DNA of 64,000 nucleotides from Megasphaera cerevisiae DSM 20462 (GCF_001045675.1 NZ_LEKT01000007.1:30708-94707), one strand, 5' to 3'. Counted from the stretch's first letter, positions 1 through 10,109 are shown. Translations and numbers: made by a program. The notes: generated by a model from the letters alone, not told the origin.

Positions 1-420
1 ATAGCCAGCTACGGACCCGCCCAGAGTTTCTGCCACCGCAACAGCGGCATCATTTCCCGATACGACCATCATTCCCCGCAATGCTTCACGCACTGTAAGA
101 CGGTCACCGGGAGCAATCCCCAATACAGACGGTTCAGTATCAGCCGCTTCTTGAGAAATATTAAGCGGCTGATCCAGTTTATCTTTCCCCTGATCCAAAG
201 CAGTAATCAGCGTCACAATTTTAGTGGTGCTCGCCGGGTGAATCCACTTTGTAGGATTCACCTGATATAAAATTTTACCAGAATCAACATCAATCATACA
301 TGCCGATTCCGCAATGGTAGACGGCACTGCCGCCTGCACAGAGGCGAACGCCGCCGTGCATATCATGAATGCCGCCATAAATACGGCTGCTGAAACCATG
401 TGTCTTATATAAGAAAACAT
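1..420 (-). CDS. D-alanyl-D-alanine carboxypeptidase (S11 family), N-terminal part
   Basis: Penicillin-binding protein 5/DacF-type serine peptidase that trims the terminal D-Ala from peptidoglycan stem peptides in the periplasm. The first 140 residues are visible; the 3' part runs off the window. Residues 1-31 look like a signal peptide (hydrophobic core around 9-25, then AFASVQA). The active-site SxxK motif is STTK at 64-67, and the SGN motif is at 121-123, followed by DAAVAVAETLGG as in the family. The start is ATG at 420 with AAGGAG about 10 bases upstream. The family call is firm; which paralogue (DacA, DacF or DacB-like) cannot be decided from this part. Confidence 0.92.
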   Translation of the reverse strand, partial: MFSYIRHMVSAAVFMAAFMICTAAFASVQAAVPSTIAESACMIDVDSGKILYQVNPTKWIHPASTTKIVTLITALDQGKDKLDQPLNISQEAADTEPSVLGIAPGDRLTVREALRGMMVVSGNDAAVAVAETLGGSVAGY

Positions 421-511
421 ATCTGACACTCCTTACTTATATTTTTTTCTTTTAATTATTAATTATCTGTCAAATTAGTCGTAATGTCAATTAATTCTAA
501 CAAGTTCGTAA

Positions 512-545
512 ATAAAAAAAACAGTCTCTGCCCGGCAGAGACTGT
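512..545 (-). terminator. Intrinsic terminator of the enolase gene
   Basis: Inverted repeat of ACAGTCTCTGCC and GGCAGAGACTGT (521-545). On the minus strand it is followed by a run of T (A-run at 513-520). It lies just past the enolase stop codon. Confidence 0.85.
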
Positions 546-553
546 TTCCATAT

Positions 554-1918
<1,365 letters not shown>

Positions 1919-2138
1919 TCAAAACAATGATACTGTACCCTCATTATACAATACAGGATCAGTATAGTATATACATTCAACCAAAAATTTTATTGCGGTT
2001 GCGTATTTGTCCCACTAAGCCAGCAGATCGTAAACAATCACCAGTATCTCATCAGATGCCTCTTTAAAGAGCCTATCTCTGAATGTGCAAAATGTGCCAA
2101 ACCGGTCTCCCCTGCAAGGAAAACCGGCCCTGTATTTA

Positions 2139-2972
2139 TCATATTTTGTTCTGCTGTGATTCCGGCATTTTAATATCTGCATGAAACAGTTCCTGCCCCA
2201 GCGTTTGTATCCAAAACCCAATAAGCTGTCCATATGCTTCCCGGCCGTTACCGGCGGAAGCTGCCTTCATAGCATATGTCATAAAGTGCTGTGCCCAGGC
2301 ATATCCCCGTCGTTCAAATGCCGCCTTTTCACTTACAGCAGAAAGACGTTCCAATAAGGGCATAAAGATATCCCGTGTCACTTCCAGCACTTTCGAAGTA
2401 ATTTCATAGGTATATCCCATTCCCTTTTGATGTTCCTGCATGAAAACGAGTGCCAGCTGATCTGACCGCCGACTTTCATCCGCATAATCAAGATGATAGG
2501 CTTCCAACAGAAGCCGTTGCCTATCTTCTTCCTTTATAAGCTGATAGGCGCCGAACTTAATAATTTCATATATCCGATCGTCATATGCGCTTTCCATTTC
2601 AATGATCTTTTCCCTCCACTCTCCCCAAGTAAGGGCAACGCGGCAGGTATAATCATCAAAAGACGGCTGTCCCAGAAAATCACATACTTCCTGCGAGGTC
2701 ACGGGTACCGTCAGATCCGGTATATGCCAAACCATGTATTTTTGATTTCGGTCAATGTACAGGCAGGGACTTTCCATATGAATCTGAGCCTTGCAATGAG
2801 GGCATTCGTAAAAAAACAAGGTTTCGTCCGTCAAAATACGCAGACGCAATGCCGGATCCCTCGTACCGTCAATACAATCCCATGTATGAAAGGTTCCCGT
2901 TCCCTTGCAAGCCGGACATGTCAGCGTGAATACCGCGGCATGAGAACCTGCGCCCTCTCCATCAAAGCTCAT
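2139..2972 (-). CDS. CpXC-domain protein of unknown function
   Basis: About 277 residues. The N-terminal half resembles the CpXC domain: a zinc-binding-like pair CPACKG near residue 18 and CPHCKA near 52, then a beta-rich stretch ending in a conserved-looking YMVWHIPD. The C-terminal half is mostly alpha-helical and unassigned. The start chosen (ATG at 2972) has AAGGG upstream and overlaps the end of the macro-domain gene by 11 bases, which suggests translational coupling; an ATG at 2993 without a ribosome site is the alternative. Function is unknown. The pairing with an ADP-ribose-binding domain is the only clue to its role. Confidence 0.75.
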   Translation of the reverse strand: MSFDGEGAGSHAAVFTLTCPACKGTGTFHTWDCIDGTRDPALRLRILTDETLFFYECPHCKAQIHMESPCLYIDRNQKYMVWHIPDLTVPVTSQEVCDFLGQPSFDDYTCRVALTWGEWREKIIEMESAYDDRIYEIIKFGAYQLIKEEDRQRLLLEAYHLDYADESRRSDQLALVFMQEHQKGMGYTYEITSKVLEVTRDIFMPLLERLSAVSEKAAFERRGYAWAQHFMTYAMKAASAGNGREAYGQLIGFWIQTLGQELFHADIKMPESQQNKI

Positions 2973-3714
2973 ATTCCGCAATCCCTTCATCATATGATTT
3001 CATAACAATATCCGCCGCTTTTTCAATATCAATAATGCTGCGCGGCTGGCTCATATCCAAAAACGGGCGCAGTGCCCGTTTCATGCTGCGTATTTTTTCA
3101 GCCATAATGATCGGATCCGGATCCGTTTCGCAAACACGCAGCATAACCAGGGATATCATTGCTTCCTCTACCATAGGCCCTATTTCGTTCTTATCCGCAT
3201 CATTTAAGTGCTGCAGCCAAAAGAAAACAGCCGCTTTTGTATAAATCGCCTGCATATCTTCATCAATGCAAACCAGATCAATACGGTTCAGGCCTTCCCC
3301 TTCCGTCAAAATCACAGGCACAACAGCTGCTGCCGCCCGCTGCAGAGGATACCGCTTATCTTCCGTACTAATGGATGTAAATGCAATATGCCGCAGCTTC
3401 TTTTCTTCTGCCATATAAATACTTTTCCTATAGCATGAGATCAAGGTGTCCTCTTCACCCCGCTTACCGCCAATCCAATACGGTCCCACTGTATGAATTA
3501 CATATTTTGCCGGCAGTTTATAGCCGAAGGTCATCTTGGACTCGCCTTCAGCACACCCCTTCAGCGCCCGGCAGGCTGCCGTCAACGAAATGCCGCCGGC
3601 CCGATGAATTTTATTATCCATCCCGCTTACACCAAGCAGCGTGGAACTCGCCGAATTTACAATAGCATCCGCTTTCCATTTTGTTATATCTCCTACTAAA
3701 ACGCGAAACTGCAT
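2962..3714 (-). CDS. Macro-domain (ADP-ribose binding) protein with C-terminal extension
   Basis: 250 residues. Residues 1 to about 165 form a macro domain: GDITKWKADAIVNSAS at 8-23, an IHRAGG segment near 36-41, the conserved HTVGPYW near 74-80, and the FTSIST turn. Known macro domains bind ADP-ribose or remove it or O-acetyl-ADP-ribose. Two usual signatures are altered: the loop before IHRAGG reads GVSGMDNK, and the glycine-rich GVYGYP phosphate loop reads EDKRYP, so catalysis is doubtful. The remaining 85 residues are helical and unassigned. ATG at 3714 follows GGGGGTGA. First gene of a two-gene unit with the CpXC gene. Confidence 0.85.
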   Translation of the reverse strand: MQFRVLVGDITKWKADAIVNSASSTLLGVSGMDNKIHRAGGISLTAACRALKGCAEGESKMTFGYKLPAKYVIHTVGPYWIGGKRGEEDTLISCYRKSIYMAEEKKLRHIAFTSISTEDKRYPLQRAAAAVVPVILTEGEGLNRIDLVCIDEDMQAIYTKAAVFFWLQHLNDADKNEIGPMVEEAMISLVMLRVCETDPDPIIMAEKIRSMKRALRPFLDMSQPRSIIDIEKAADIVMKSYDEGIAEYEL

Positions 3715-3796
3715 AGTATCACCCCCTTCAAGTACATAGACTTTAATAGTTTGATTATATCATATTCACCGCATGTGATGCACGTATTGAATATGT

Positions 3797-4804
3797 TTAT
3801 TTTATAAAAGTACTAATGGATTTTTTCAGATTTTCAATAGCTTCCACATTATTCTCCCGTACCGCATCCACAATACAATGATCTATATGATCCTTTAAAA
3901 CGACCTTACTGACACTGACAATAGCTGAATCGACGGCAGCCAGCTGCATAAGCACCTCGCTGCAATCCCGGCCTTCGTCAACCATTCGCTTAATTGCCTC
4001 CAGATGGCCGCTGATGCGAGCCAGCCGGTTCATCACCATTTTCGTCTGTGTATGATTGTGCCGGTGAGGTACATGCCCGCCGGTATGTATCTGAGACACT
4101 GCCGGCAGCTCCGTATCTTCATCCACATATTGCGCATATGGCAGTTCTTGATCTTTAATTACCTTTATAAAATAAAATTGTGCCGTATCCATTGCAATCG
4201 CAACGGAAAAGCCGCAGCCAATAAGCTGTGATTCCAAGATATCCACCGGCGGCAGCAGACACGGCGGTTCCTCTGCGCTGTCTCCCCGGAGGCGGTTCAC
4301 ACATTGTCGTGGCATATCATGCATAATGATCAGGCTGCCTTGCCGTTTAAGCGTGCCGTACATTTTTCGTATAAAATCTCTTGCCCTGCCCGCCATATGC
4401 GGATATACGTTTAAACATATAACGGCATCATAGCACTGATCAGGAAAATCGTATTTTAAAATATTACCTTCCGTAAAAACAACCTCGCGTAAATGACTGA
4501 ATTTTTCTCTCGCCTTGTCCAGCATTTGCCGCGAATAATCAAAAGCTTCAACCATCCCCTGCTCACCTACCGCCTCATGAAGATAAGGAATAAGTGTTCC
4601 TGTCCCACAGCCGGCATCTAATACATGTGCTCCAGGCGGAAGTTCTGACAGCCGCATCATATACGCCAATATTTCCCGATTCTCTTTTCGGTCCCGATCC
4701 CATGTATCGGCATAATTCTCAAAAAACACATGTTCTTTATCCATTCTATCCACCAACACCTTCTCTGCATTTCTAATTCCGATACGGACAATACCCGGCA
4801 GCAC
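3797..4804 (-). CDS. SAM-dependent methyltransferase fused to a CsoR/RcnR-type metal sensor
   Basis: 335 residues in two parts. Residues 25 to about 215 are a class I methyltransferase with the SAM-binding DAGCGTGTL at 63-71 and acidic FDYSRQM near 88-94. A His-rich linker (HTGGHVPHRHNH, 240-251) leads into a complete copper/nickel-sensor-type domain (252-335). That domain keeps Cys281, His306 and Cys310, exactly the C-x24-H-x3-C spacing of the CsoR copper site. The start at 4804 has GGGAG upstream and lies three bases after the preceding reading frame; ATG at 4744 (MDKEHVFFENYADTWD) is the alternative and matches the usual methyltransferase beginning better. Inference: a metal-responsive methyltransferase or a regulator carrying an enzyme. 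The substrate is unknown. Confidence 0.88.
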   Translation of the reverse strand: MLPGIVRIGIRNAEKVLVDRMDKEHVFFENYADTWDRDRKENREILAYMMRLSELPPGAHVLDAGCGTGTLIPYLHEAVGEQGMVEAFDYSRQMLDKAREKFSHLREVVFTEGNILKYDFPDQCYDAVICLNVYPHMAGRARDFIRKMYGTLKRQGSLIIMHDMPRQCVNRLRGDSAEEPPCLLPPVDILESQLIGCGFSVAIAMDTAQFYFIKVIKDQELPYAQYVDEDTELPAVSQIHTGGHVPHRHNHTQTKMVMNRLARISGHLEAIKRMVDEGRDCSEVLMQLAAVDSAIVSVSKVVLKDHIDHCIVDAVRENNVEAIENLKKSISTFIK

Positions 4805-4807
4805 TAT

Positions 4808-5273
4808 TTACTCCCTGTCATACGCAAAACATCGTTTCCAGCAATCAATACCGACACCACCGACATTCAAAAACAAGATTTTCTTCCACCGCTCCCGTAT
4901 AGACTGCCCGTCAAAAATCTCTGCAGAAACCAATTCGTCCGCCGAGGCAAAGTCACAACCTCCGGGAATATCACACAATCCGACCCAGTAGGGTTTCTTC
5001 TCATTCACTTCAGGCGCATATCCTATAATGTGTTCCCGTTCTTCCGGATCATCTAAAAAGCAAAAACTCGTTTCATCTATACATTCTCCAGAGATTAAAT
5101 GCTTCATAAAAATGACATAATGCAAATTTGCCAATAGCTTCACCTTTTTCCGTCCCCACATAAAAACAACCGCTCCAGCAAAAACTGTGCGGTTTATCTT
5201 TTTCTGCCAATACAGTATGTCTACACACACAGCATATCAAATATACGATACCATCAAATACCCTATCCGTCAA
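4808..5273 (-). pseudogene. Frameshifted conserved-looking small gene, function unknown
   Basis: Two overlapping minus-strand frames read as one protein of about 155 residues if a single T is removed from the T5 run (A5 at 5108-5112 on the plus strand). The first frame starts at TTG 5273 with CAGGG upstream and contains CCVC and Cys-rich FCWSGCFYVGTE. The second continues GECIDETSFCFLDDPEERE to the stop at 4808. The joined segment reads ALCHFMKHLISGECIDE without a break in character. No family recognised. It may be a true decay, a phase-variable tract or a base-calling error. It lies immediately upstream of the methyltransferase-CsoR gene. Confidence 0.5.
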
Positions 5274-5299
5274 TATGAATACCCTGCGTACCCGGCAAC

Positions 5300-5325
5300 A
5301 AAAAAAAGCTCATCCTTTGGGATGA
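5300..5325 (-). terminator. Terminator after the tRNA cluster
   Basis: Short hairpin TCATCC/GGATGA (5310-5325) followed on the minus strand by a T-run (5300-5307), about 50 bases past the tRNA-Leu 3' end. Confidence 0.6.
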
Positions 5326-5377
5326 ACCTGATTTATAATTTCCTCAATCATACTGAATGACCATATATATCTTTATT

Positions 5378-5463
5378 TGGTGCGGTCGGGGGGACTTGAA
5401 CCCCCACGAGTTTTCACCCACTACCCCCTCAAAGTAGCGCGTCTGCCATTCCGCCACAACCGC
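5378..5463 (-). tRNA. tRNA-Leu (anticodon GAG)
   Basis: 86-base cloverleaf with encoded CCA. Seven-pair acceptor stem GCGGTTG/CGACCGC, a class II long variable arm, and anticodon loop TTGAGGG giving GAG. Last gene of a three-tRNA cluster. Confidence 0.95.
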
Positions 5464-5477
5464 ATGTGATTTTTTTT

Positions 5478-5553
5478 TGGTGCTCAGGGACGGAATTGAA
5501 CCGCCGACACGGGGATTTTCAGTCCCCTGCTCTACCGACTGAGCTACCTGAGC
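5478..5553 (-). tRNA. tRNA-Phe (anticodon GAA)
   Basis: 76 bases with encoded CCA. Acceptor stem GCTCAGG/CCTGAGC, D-loop TAGCTCAGTCGGTAGAGC, and anticodon loop CTGAAAA giving GAA. Confidence 0.96.
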
Positions 5554-5560
5554 AAAAAAA

Positions 5561-5637
5561 TGGCGACCTCGATCGGATTTGAACCGACGATCTTCGCCGT
5601 GACAGGGCGACATGTTAAACCGCTACACCACGAGGCC
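5561..5637 (-). tRNA. tRNA-Asp (anticodon GTC)
   Basis: 77 bases with encoded CCA. Acceptor GGCCTCG pairs with CGAGGTC (one G-U pair), anticodon loop CTGTCAC gives GTC, and the T-loop GGTTCAAATCC is intact. First gene of the cluster. Confidence 0.96.
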
Positions 5638-5678
5638 GTTTCATATTGCCGAAGCGCTTAACGCCCCGAACAAAAAAC

Positions 5679-5707
5679 ATTTTACCATGTCCATACATGT
5701 TTTGCAA
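5679..5707 (-). promoter_or_regulatory. Promoter of the tRNA cluster
   Basis: On the minus strand TTGCAA (5702-5707), 17 bases, then TAAAAT (5679-5684), about 40 bases upstream of tRNA-Asp. Confidence 0.8.
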
Positions 5708-5858
5708 GTCTTTTTTTATTTTTATTTTTAAGTATGCGCATTTTTAATAGGAACTTATCCGTTAGCTCTATGTAATCTTTTGTATTTGATGTATAATAAT
5801 CTCGATATAAAAATACTTTACATAACGTTTACACGTTTTACAGAAAGGTTACCGTGCC

Positions 5859-7721
5859 ATGTTTCCTCCAGACACCAAAATGTCGAAACAATTTACATCT
5901 GCGAATACCCCTGCATCCCCTGCCTTAAAAAAAACAGGCCACACTATATTTTACCTGTTGTGTATTTTTGCCGTCATCTACGCTCTGTGTATCCAGTGGC
6001 AGTTTCTAGTGTCTCTCGGTATGGGGCCCGATAATATTGAAGATATGACGCTGGGCCTGATTCCGGCCGTGGGCGCCGTAGTTCTGTCTTTGGCCATTTA
6101 TTGGCGTCATTTATCCCTTGCCGCGATTCTGCCGACCGCGATGATCGGTATCGGCTGGATTATTACCGGCCCGTATCTCAGTTATATTTCTTTGCTGAAT
6201 CAAAATACATTGTATTTAAATAATATATATGATATATATGTGGGCCTGTATCTTTTTGCCATATTATTTTGCATCAATATGTTTCTCAAACAATATTTAG
6301 GCCGCAGAATGAGTGCTGTTATCATGTTGATTCTGCAATTTTGCTCTTTTTTTATTATTGCCCTCCAGTGGGTATATTTTGCCCTGTATCATTCAAGTAT
6401 CACAACTTCCGGCGCCTTGCTTATTTTCCAAACCGGTCCGGCTGAAACTCTGGAATATTTCCATTCCTTGGGACTCATGAAAATCACCTTTATCGTCTTA
6501 TTATTAGCAGCTATCATCATCGGGCTGTATACGGCCAATTACAGGCAGAACACGCTCCCTAAAACGGCGGTATATCAAAAAATGCTGCCGCTTTTATCTC
6601 TGCTGATTATTTTTCCGTCTGTCGGCGCACTGGGAGAAGAAATTTTCCCGGAAGCTTTTCCTATCCGTACATTTTTAGATACGCACGACTACATGAAACG
6701 ATCCGATCTATATGCAGAAAATCACGACAGCAAATTTGCTAATCTTCAGGCAGTGCAATTAAATCCAGCAGATTACCCTAATACAGTCATCGTAGTTATC
6801 GGTGAATCAGAAACACGCACTTTGATGAACGCCTATAATCCTGACCACGTAGCGAATACTCCTTGGCTTACGTCTATGAAATCCAATCCTGATTTTACGT
6901 TGTTTACTAATGCCTATGCCTGTGTCTGGTATACCGTGCCGGTTCTCGAACATGCACTGACAGAAGCTAATTTTTATAATAATAAGGAATTTAATCAATC
7001 TATTTCTATTATTGATATGGCAAAAAAAGCGGGCTATAAAACCTATTGGTTCAGTAATCAAGGTTCCGTTGGCGTTGCCGATACGCCGATCACCCTTGTC
7101 GCCAAAACAGCCGATGTTTCAGAATGGGTTGACCGCGATTTGAAGGAATCCACATTAGATGGGGTTCTACTGCAGTTTTTAAAAAAAGTAAACCCAAAAG
7201 AAAAAAATTTTATAGTCCTCCACGTCATGGGCAGTCATATTGAATATCGCAACCGATATCCTGCAGAATTTCAAAAATTCAACGACGGTAAACTCAACCA
7301 AGAAGCTGATTTTGATAATACAGTACTGTATACGGACTGGTTCCTGTCCCAGGTATATAACTATGCCAGGGAAAATTTGAATCTGGACGCTATGATATAT
7401 TTTTCCGACCACGGCAGCGACCCTGAAGTTGCCCGCCAGCCGGACAGTGCCAGCTTCAAAGTACTGCGTATCCCCATGTTCTGTTATTTATCAGAAGCGT
7501 ATCAGCGTCGCAATCCCATGATTTATAAAACGATCAAAGCACATAAAGACAAGTACTTCACAAATGATTTGGAGTATGAATTCATTTGTGGGATTCTTAA
7601 TATGCAATCTCCCAACTATGATCCGTCATACAGCCTTGCGTCTCCCAAATGGAAGCTGGAACGAAAGGATTTAGTAACTCGTTTTGGTCAGACCAGTCTC
7701 ATGGAAGATACGGAATATTGA
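5859..7721 (+). CDS. EptA/CptA-like phosphoethanolamine transferase (membrane sulfatase fold)
   Basis: 620-residue inner-membrane protein. About five hydrophobic segments occupy residues 28-240, and a periplasmic alkaline-phosphatase/sulfatase-fold domain follows. In the catalytic domain VIGESETRT carries the metal-binding Glu and the candidate Thr nucleophile, FSDHGSDP gives the conserved Asp-His pair, and HVMGSHIEYRNRYP matches the substrate-side histidine segment. Family members move phosphoethanolamine from phosphatidylethanolamine onto lipid A or core sugars, which fits a diderm cell; the exact acceptor is not readable. The start ATG at 5859 has AGAAAGG upstream. Monocistronic, with a strong terminator after it. 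Confidence 0.85.
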   Translation: MFPPDTKMSKQFTSANTPASPALKKTGHTIFYLLCIFAVIYALCIQWQFLVSLGMGPDNIEDMTLGLIPAVGAVVLSLAIYWRHLSLAAILPTAMIGIGWIITGPYLSYISLLNQNTLYLNNIYDIYVGLYLFAILFCINMFLKQYLGRRMSAVIMLILQFCSFFIIALQWVYFALYHSSITTSGALLIFQTGPAETLEYFHSLGLMKITFIVLLLAAIIIGLYTANYRQNTLPKTAVYQKMLPLLSLLIIFPSVGALGEEIFPEAFPIRTFLDTHDYMKRSDLYAENHDSKFANLQAVQLNPADYPNTVIVVIGESETRTLMNAYNPDHVANTPWLTSMKSNPDFTLFTNAYACVWYTVPVLEHALTEANFYNNKEFNQSISIIDMAKKAGYKTYWFSNQGSVGVADTPITLVAKTADVSEWVDRDLKESTLDGVLLQFLKKVNPKEKNFIVLHVMGSHIEYRNRYPAEFQKFNDGKLNQEADFDNTVLYTDWFLSQVYNYARENLNLDAMIYFSDHGSDPEVARQPDSASFKVLRIPMFCYLSEAYQRRNPMIYKTIKAHKDKYFTNDLEYEFICGILNMQSPNYDPSYSLASPKWKLERKDLVTRFGQTSLMEDTEY

Positions 7722-7757
7722 TAAAATCCTATCTTATTTCATAATTATGTGTTATAT

Positions 7758-7796
7758 AAAATGCGGAGCGGCCTGCAGCAGGCGGCTCCGCATTTT
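7758..7796. terminator. Bidirectional-looking hairpin terminator
   Basis: Near-perfect inverted repeat with arms AAAATGCGGAGC and GCTCCGCATTTT plus an inner GCCTGC/GCAGGC stem, directly after the EptA-like gene. Confidence 0.85.
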
Positions 7797-7887
7797 CAAT
7801 CCCCAGCCGCCATGGTATAATAAAATAAATTCTTTTTCTCGCTATCCGTTTCTTTTTACCATCCGATTATAAAAGGAGGTCTCTCAT

Positions 7888-9249
7888 ATGGCAACTCTGT
7901 GTACCGGCGTAGCATTATTTCCTCATCCGCCGATTATGCTGCCGGAAATCGGCGGCAGCGAATTGAACAAAATAAAAAAAACTGTGACTGCCGTCACTAC
8001 AGCTTCTCGCATGCTGACTGACCAAAAGCCAGAAACAATCGTTATTATATCACCACATAATTATGTGTTTCCTGACGGTGCCGCTATTTTCCCGGAGCCC
8101 AAACTATATGGCAACTTGGGAAATTGCGGCTATCCAGAGTTAACCATGCAGGTAAATACAGATATGGAGCTGGCTGGAGAAATAATGGCACAGGCAGCCA
8201 ACATCGTGCCGCTGCATGCCCTCGATCAAGCCTGGGGCATAAAATACGGTCATCCTGTCCAAATTGATCAAGGTTCTTTCATTCCTTTATATTATTTGCG
8301 TCAGGCCGGCTTCACCGGCGCCATCGTTATGATGGCGCCCCGCTTTGACGATTACAATAGTATGACTGTCCTCGGTGATATTACGATCAGGGCTGCCTTA
8401 AAAATAAATCGCCGCATTGCCGTCATTGCTTCCGGCGATTTATCTCACCGCCTTCTGCCGAACTCTCCAAACGGATATACGCCTACCGGAGAAGTTTTTG
8501 ATAAAACCGTCATGACCGCTTTAAAAAAGCAGGACCTCCATCTGCTGCAAACGATGCCTGCCTCCCTTATTGAAGATGCAGGCATGTGCGGCCTTCCATC
8601 TATTTATTTTCTCTTTGGCGTTCTCCGCCATCTGCGTCCTGTCATGCCGGTCTATTCATATGAAGGTCCTTTCGGTGTCGGATATGGGGTTGCATTGTAC
8701 CTGAACGAAGGAGAAAAACGGCTTGCCGAAAACAGTGTGACCACAGATATACGTGTTCGTCTGGCCCGGCAAAGTATTTCCTATTACCTGCACCATCATA
8801 CCTACATGCCTCTTCCCGATTCATTGCCAGCGGAACTGGCCGGCCAGGCCGGAGCTTTTGTTTCCATTCATCAGGGCACGAACCTGCGCGGCTGCATAGG
8901 CACCTTTCTGCCAATGCACCTAACCATAGCCGGGGAAATTATTCATAATGCCGTATCAGCGGCTACCCGAGATCCTCGTTTTCAGCCTGTCAGGCTGGGC
9001 GAATTGGATGATTTGTCAATTTCTGTCGATATTCTTGGCGCCCCGGAATCGGTGACTTCGGCAGATCAACTGGATCCCGAAAAATATGGTGTCATCGTTA
9101 TGAGTCATGCTCGTACGGGACTGCTGCTGCCTGCACTGGATGGTGTTGACACCGTACAACAGCAGTTGGATATTGCTAAGGAAAAAGCGGGGATTCCACC
9201 ACAGGTGCGACCTGATATATACCGTTTTACAGTAACCCGTTATCTATAG
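7888..9249 (+). CDS. AmmeMemoRadiSam fusion: MEMO/LigB-like domain + AMMECR1 domain
   Basis: 453 residues. Residues 1 to about 270 resemble the MEMO/class III extradiol-dioxygenase (LigB) fold with metal-ligand-like histidines (PHPPIMLPEIGG near 12-23, ISPHNYVFPDGA, ASGDLSHRL). Residues about 280-453 are an AMMECR1 domain with the hallmark GCIGTFLP and RDPRFQPV motifs. The three families (AMMECR1, MEMO, radical SAM) are repeatedly found together, and this fused form is known in Firmicutes; no reaction is securely assigned. ATG follows AAAGGAGG. The radical SAM partner begins eight bases after the stop, so the pair is almost surely one operon. Confidence 0.93.
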   Translation: MATLCTGVALFPHPPIMLPEIGGSELNKIKKTVTAVTTASRMLTDQKPETIVIISPHNYVFPDGAAIFPEPKLYGNLGNCGYPELTMQVNTDMELAGEIMAQAANIVPLHALDQAWGIKYGHPVQIDQGSFIPLYYLRQAGFTGAIVMMAPRFDDYNSMTVLGDITIRAALKINRRIAVIASGDLSHRLLPNSPNGYTPTGEVFDKTVMTALKKQDLHLLQTMPASLIEDAGMCGLPSIYFLFGVLRHLRPVMPVYSYEGPFGVGYGVALYLNEGEKRLAENSVTTDIRVRLARQSISYYLHHHTYMPLPDSLPAELAGQAGAFVSIHQGTNLRGCIGTFLPMHLTIAGEIIHNAVSAATRDPRFQPVRLGELDDLSISVDILGAPESVTSADQLDPEKYGVIVMSHARTGLLLPALDGVDTVQQQLDIAKEKAGIPPQVRPDIYRFTVTRYL

Positions 9250-9257
9250 GCGGCGCG

Positions 9258-10109
9258 ATGGAAGCTGTATATTACAAGAAAGTCGGCGGCAATGAGGTCA
9301 TTTGCAGGCTTTGTCCTCATCACTGCCGACTCGCTAACCGAACCAGCGGCCTTTGTCACAGCCGTTTTAACGATAATGGTACGCTCCTTGCTTTGAATTA
9401 CGGAGAATGTACTTCCGCTGCACTGGATCCAGTTGAAAAGAAGCCGCTTCGCAGATTTTACCCAGGCCGTGCGATCATGTCGCTGGGTTCCTGGGGCTGC
9501 AATCTATCTTGCTCTTTTTGTCAAAATTGGCAAATATCTCAAAAACGGCCGGACTATACGAAAATAACGCCAGCACAAACCGTTGAGATCGCCATTCAGC
9601 AAAAGTCAAATGGCAATCTCGGCCTAGCCTATACCTACAATGAACCTACTATGTGGTATGAATTTATCTGCCAGACAGCACCGCTCATTCATTGCGCCGG
9701 TCTTTACAACGTCATGGTAACGAACGGATATCTGGAAGAAGCACCGCTGCAGAAGCTGCTGCACTATATAGACGCTTGGAATATTGATTTGAAATCTTTT
9801 TACAATACATTCTATCAAAAGTATTGCCATGGCACGGCAGACCCTGTAAAACGCACGATCACCTTAGCGGCAGCAGTAAGTCATGTAGAGGTGACGGTTT
9901 TGATCATCCCCGGCGCCAACGACACCCCGGCAGAAATGAATGCTCTGTCAGCCTGGCTCGCCGCTGTCCGGCCTGATATACCGCTGCACATTACGCGGTA
10001 TTTTCCGCAATATCATATGACAGCACCGCCGACCTCTGTCACCCTGCTGCAGACACTGGCAGCAGCAGCGCGACGGCATCTGCGCTACGTATACATTGGC
10101 AATATATAG
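9258..10109 (+). CDS. amrS: AmmeMemoRadiSam system radical SAM enzyme
   Basis: 283 residues with the radical SAM cluster motif CNLSCSFC (C-x3-C-x2-C near residues 79-86). The preceding Cys-rich CRLCPHHC and TSGLCHSR, and the glycyl-radical-activase-like layout (SLGSWGCN, YTYNEPTMWYEF, MVTNGYL, NIDLKSF), fit AmrS. It would use SAM and a 4Fe-4S cluster on an undefined substrate together with the AMMECR1/MEMO partner encoded just upstream. The start at 9258 has a weak GGCGGCG site and is probably translationally coupled. Confidence 0.93.
   Translation: MEAVYYKKVGGNEVICRLCPHHCRLANRTSGLCHSRFNDNGTLLALNYGECTSAALDPVEKKPLRRFYPGRAIMSLGSWGCNLSCSFCQNWQISQKRPDYTKITPAQTVEIAIQQKSNGNLGLAYTYNEPTMWYEFICQTAPLIHCAGLYNVMVTNGYLEEAPLQKLLHYIDAWNIDLKSFYNTFYQKYCHGTADPVKRTITLAAAVSHVEVTVLIIPGANDTPAEMNALSAWLAAVRPDIPLHITRYFPQYHMTAPPTSVTLLQTLAAAARRHLRYVYIGNI

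Noticed and set aside
2015..2233. 72-codon minus-strand frame overlapping the CpXC gene end
   Set aside because: Different frame over the real gene's 3' end, no ribosome site and no recognisable content.
5344..5613. 89-codon minus-strand frame
   Set aside because: It lies over the three tRNA genes and is a translation of them (typical AQVAQSVEQ-type peptide).
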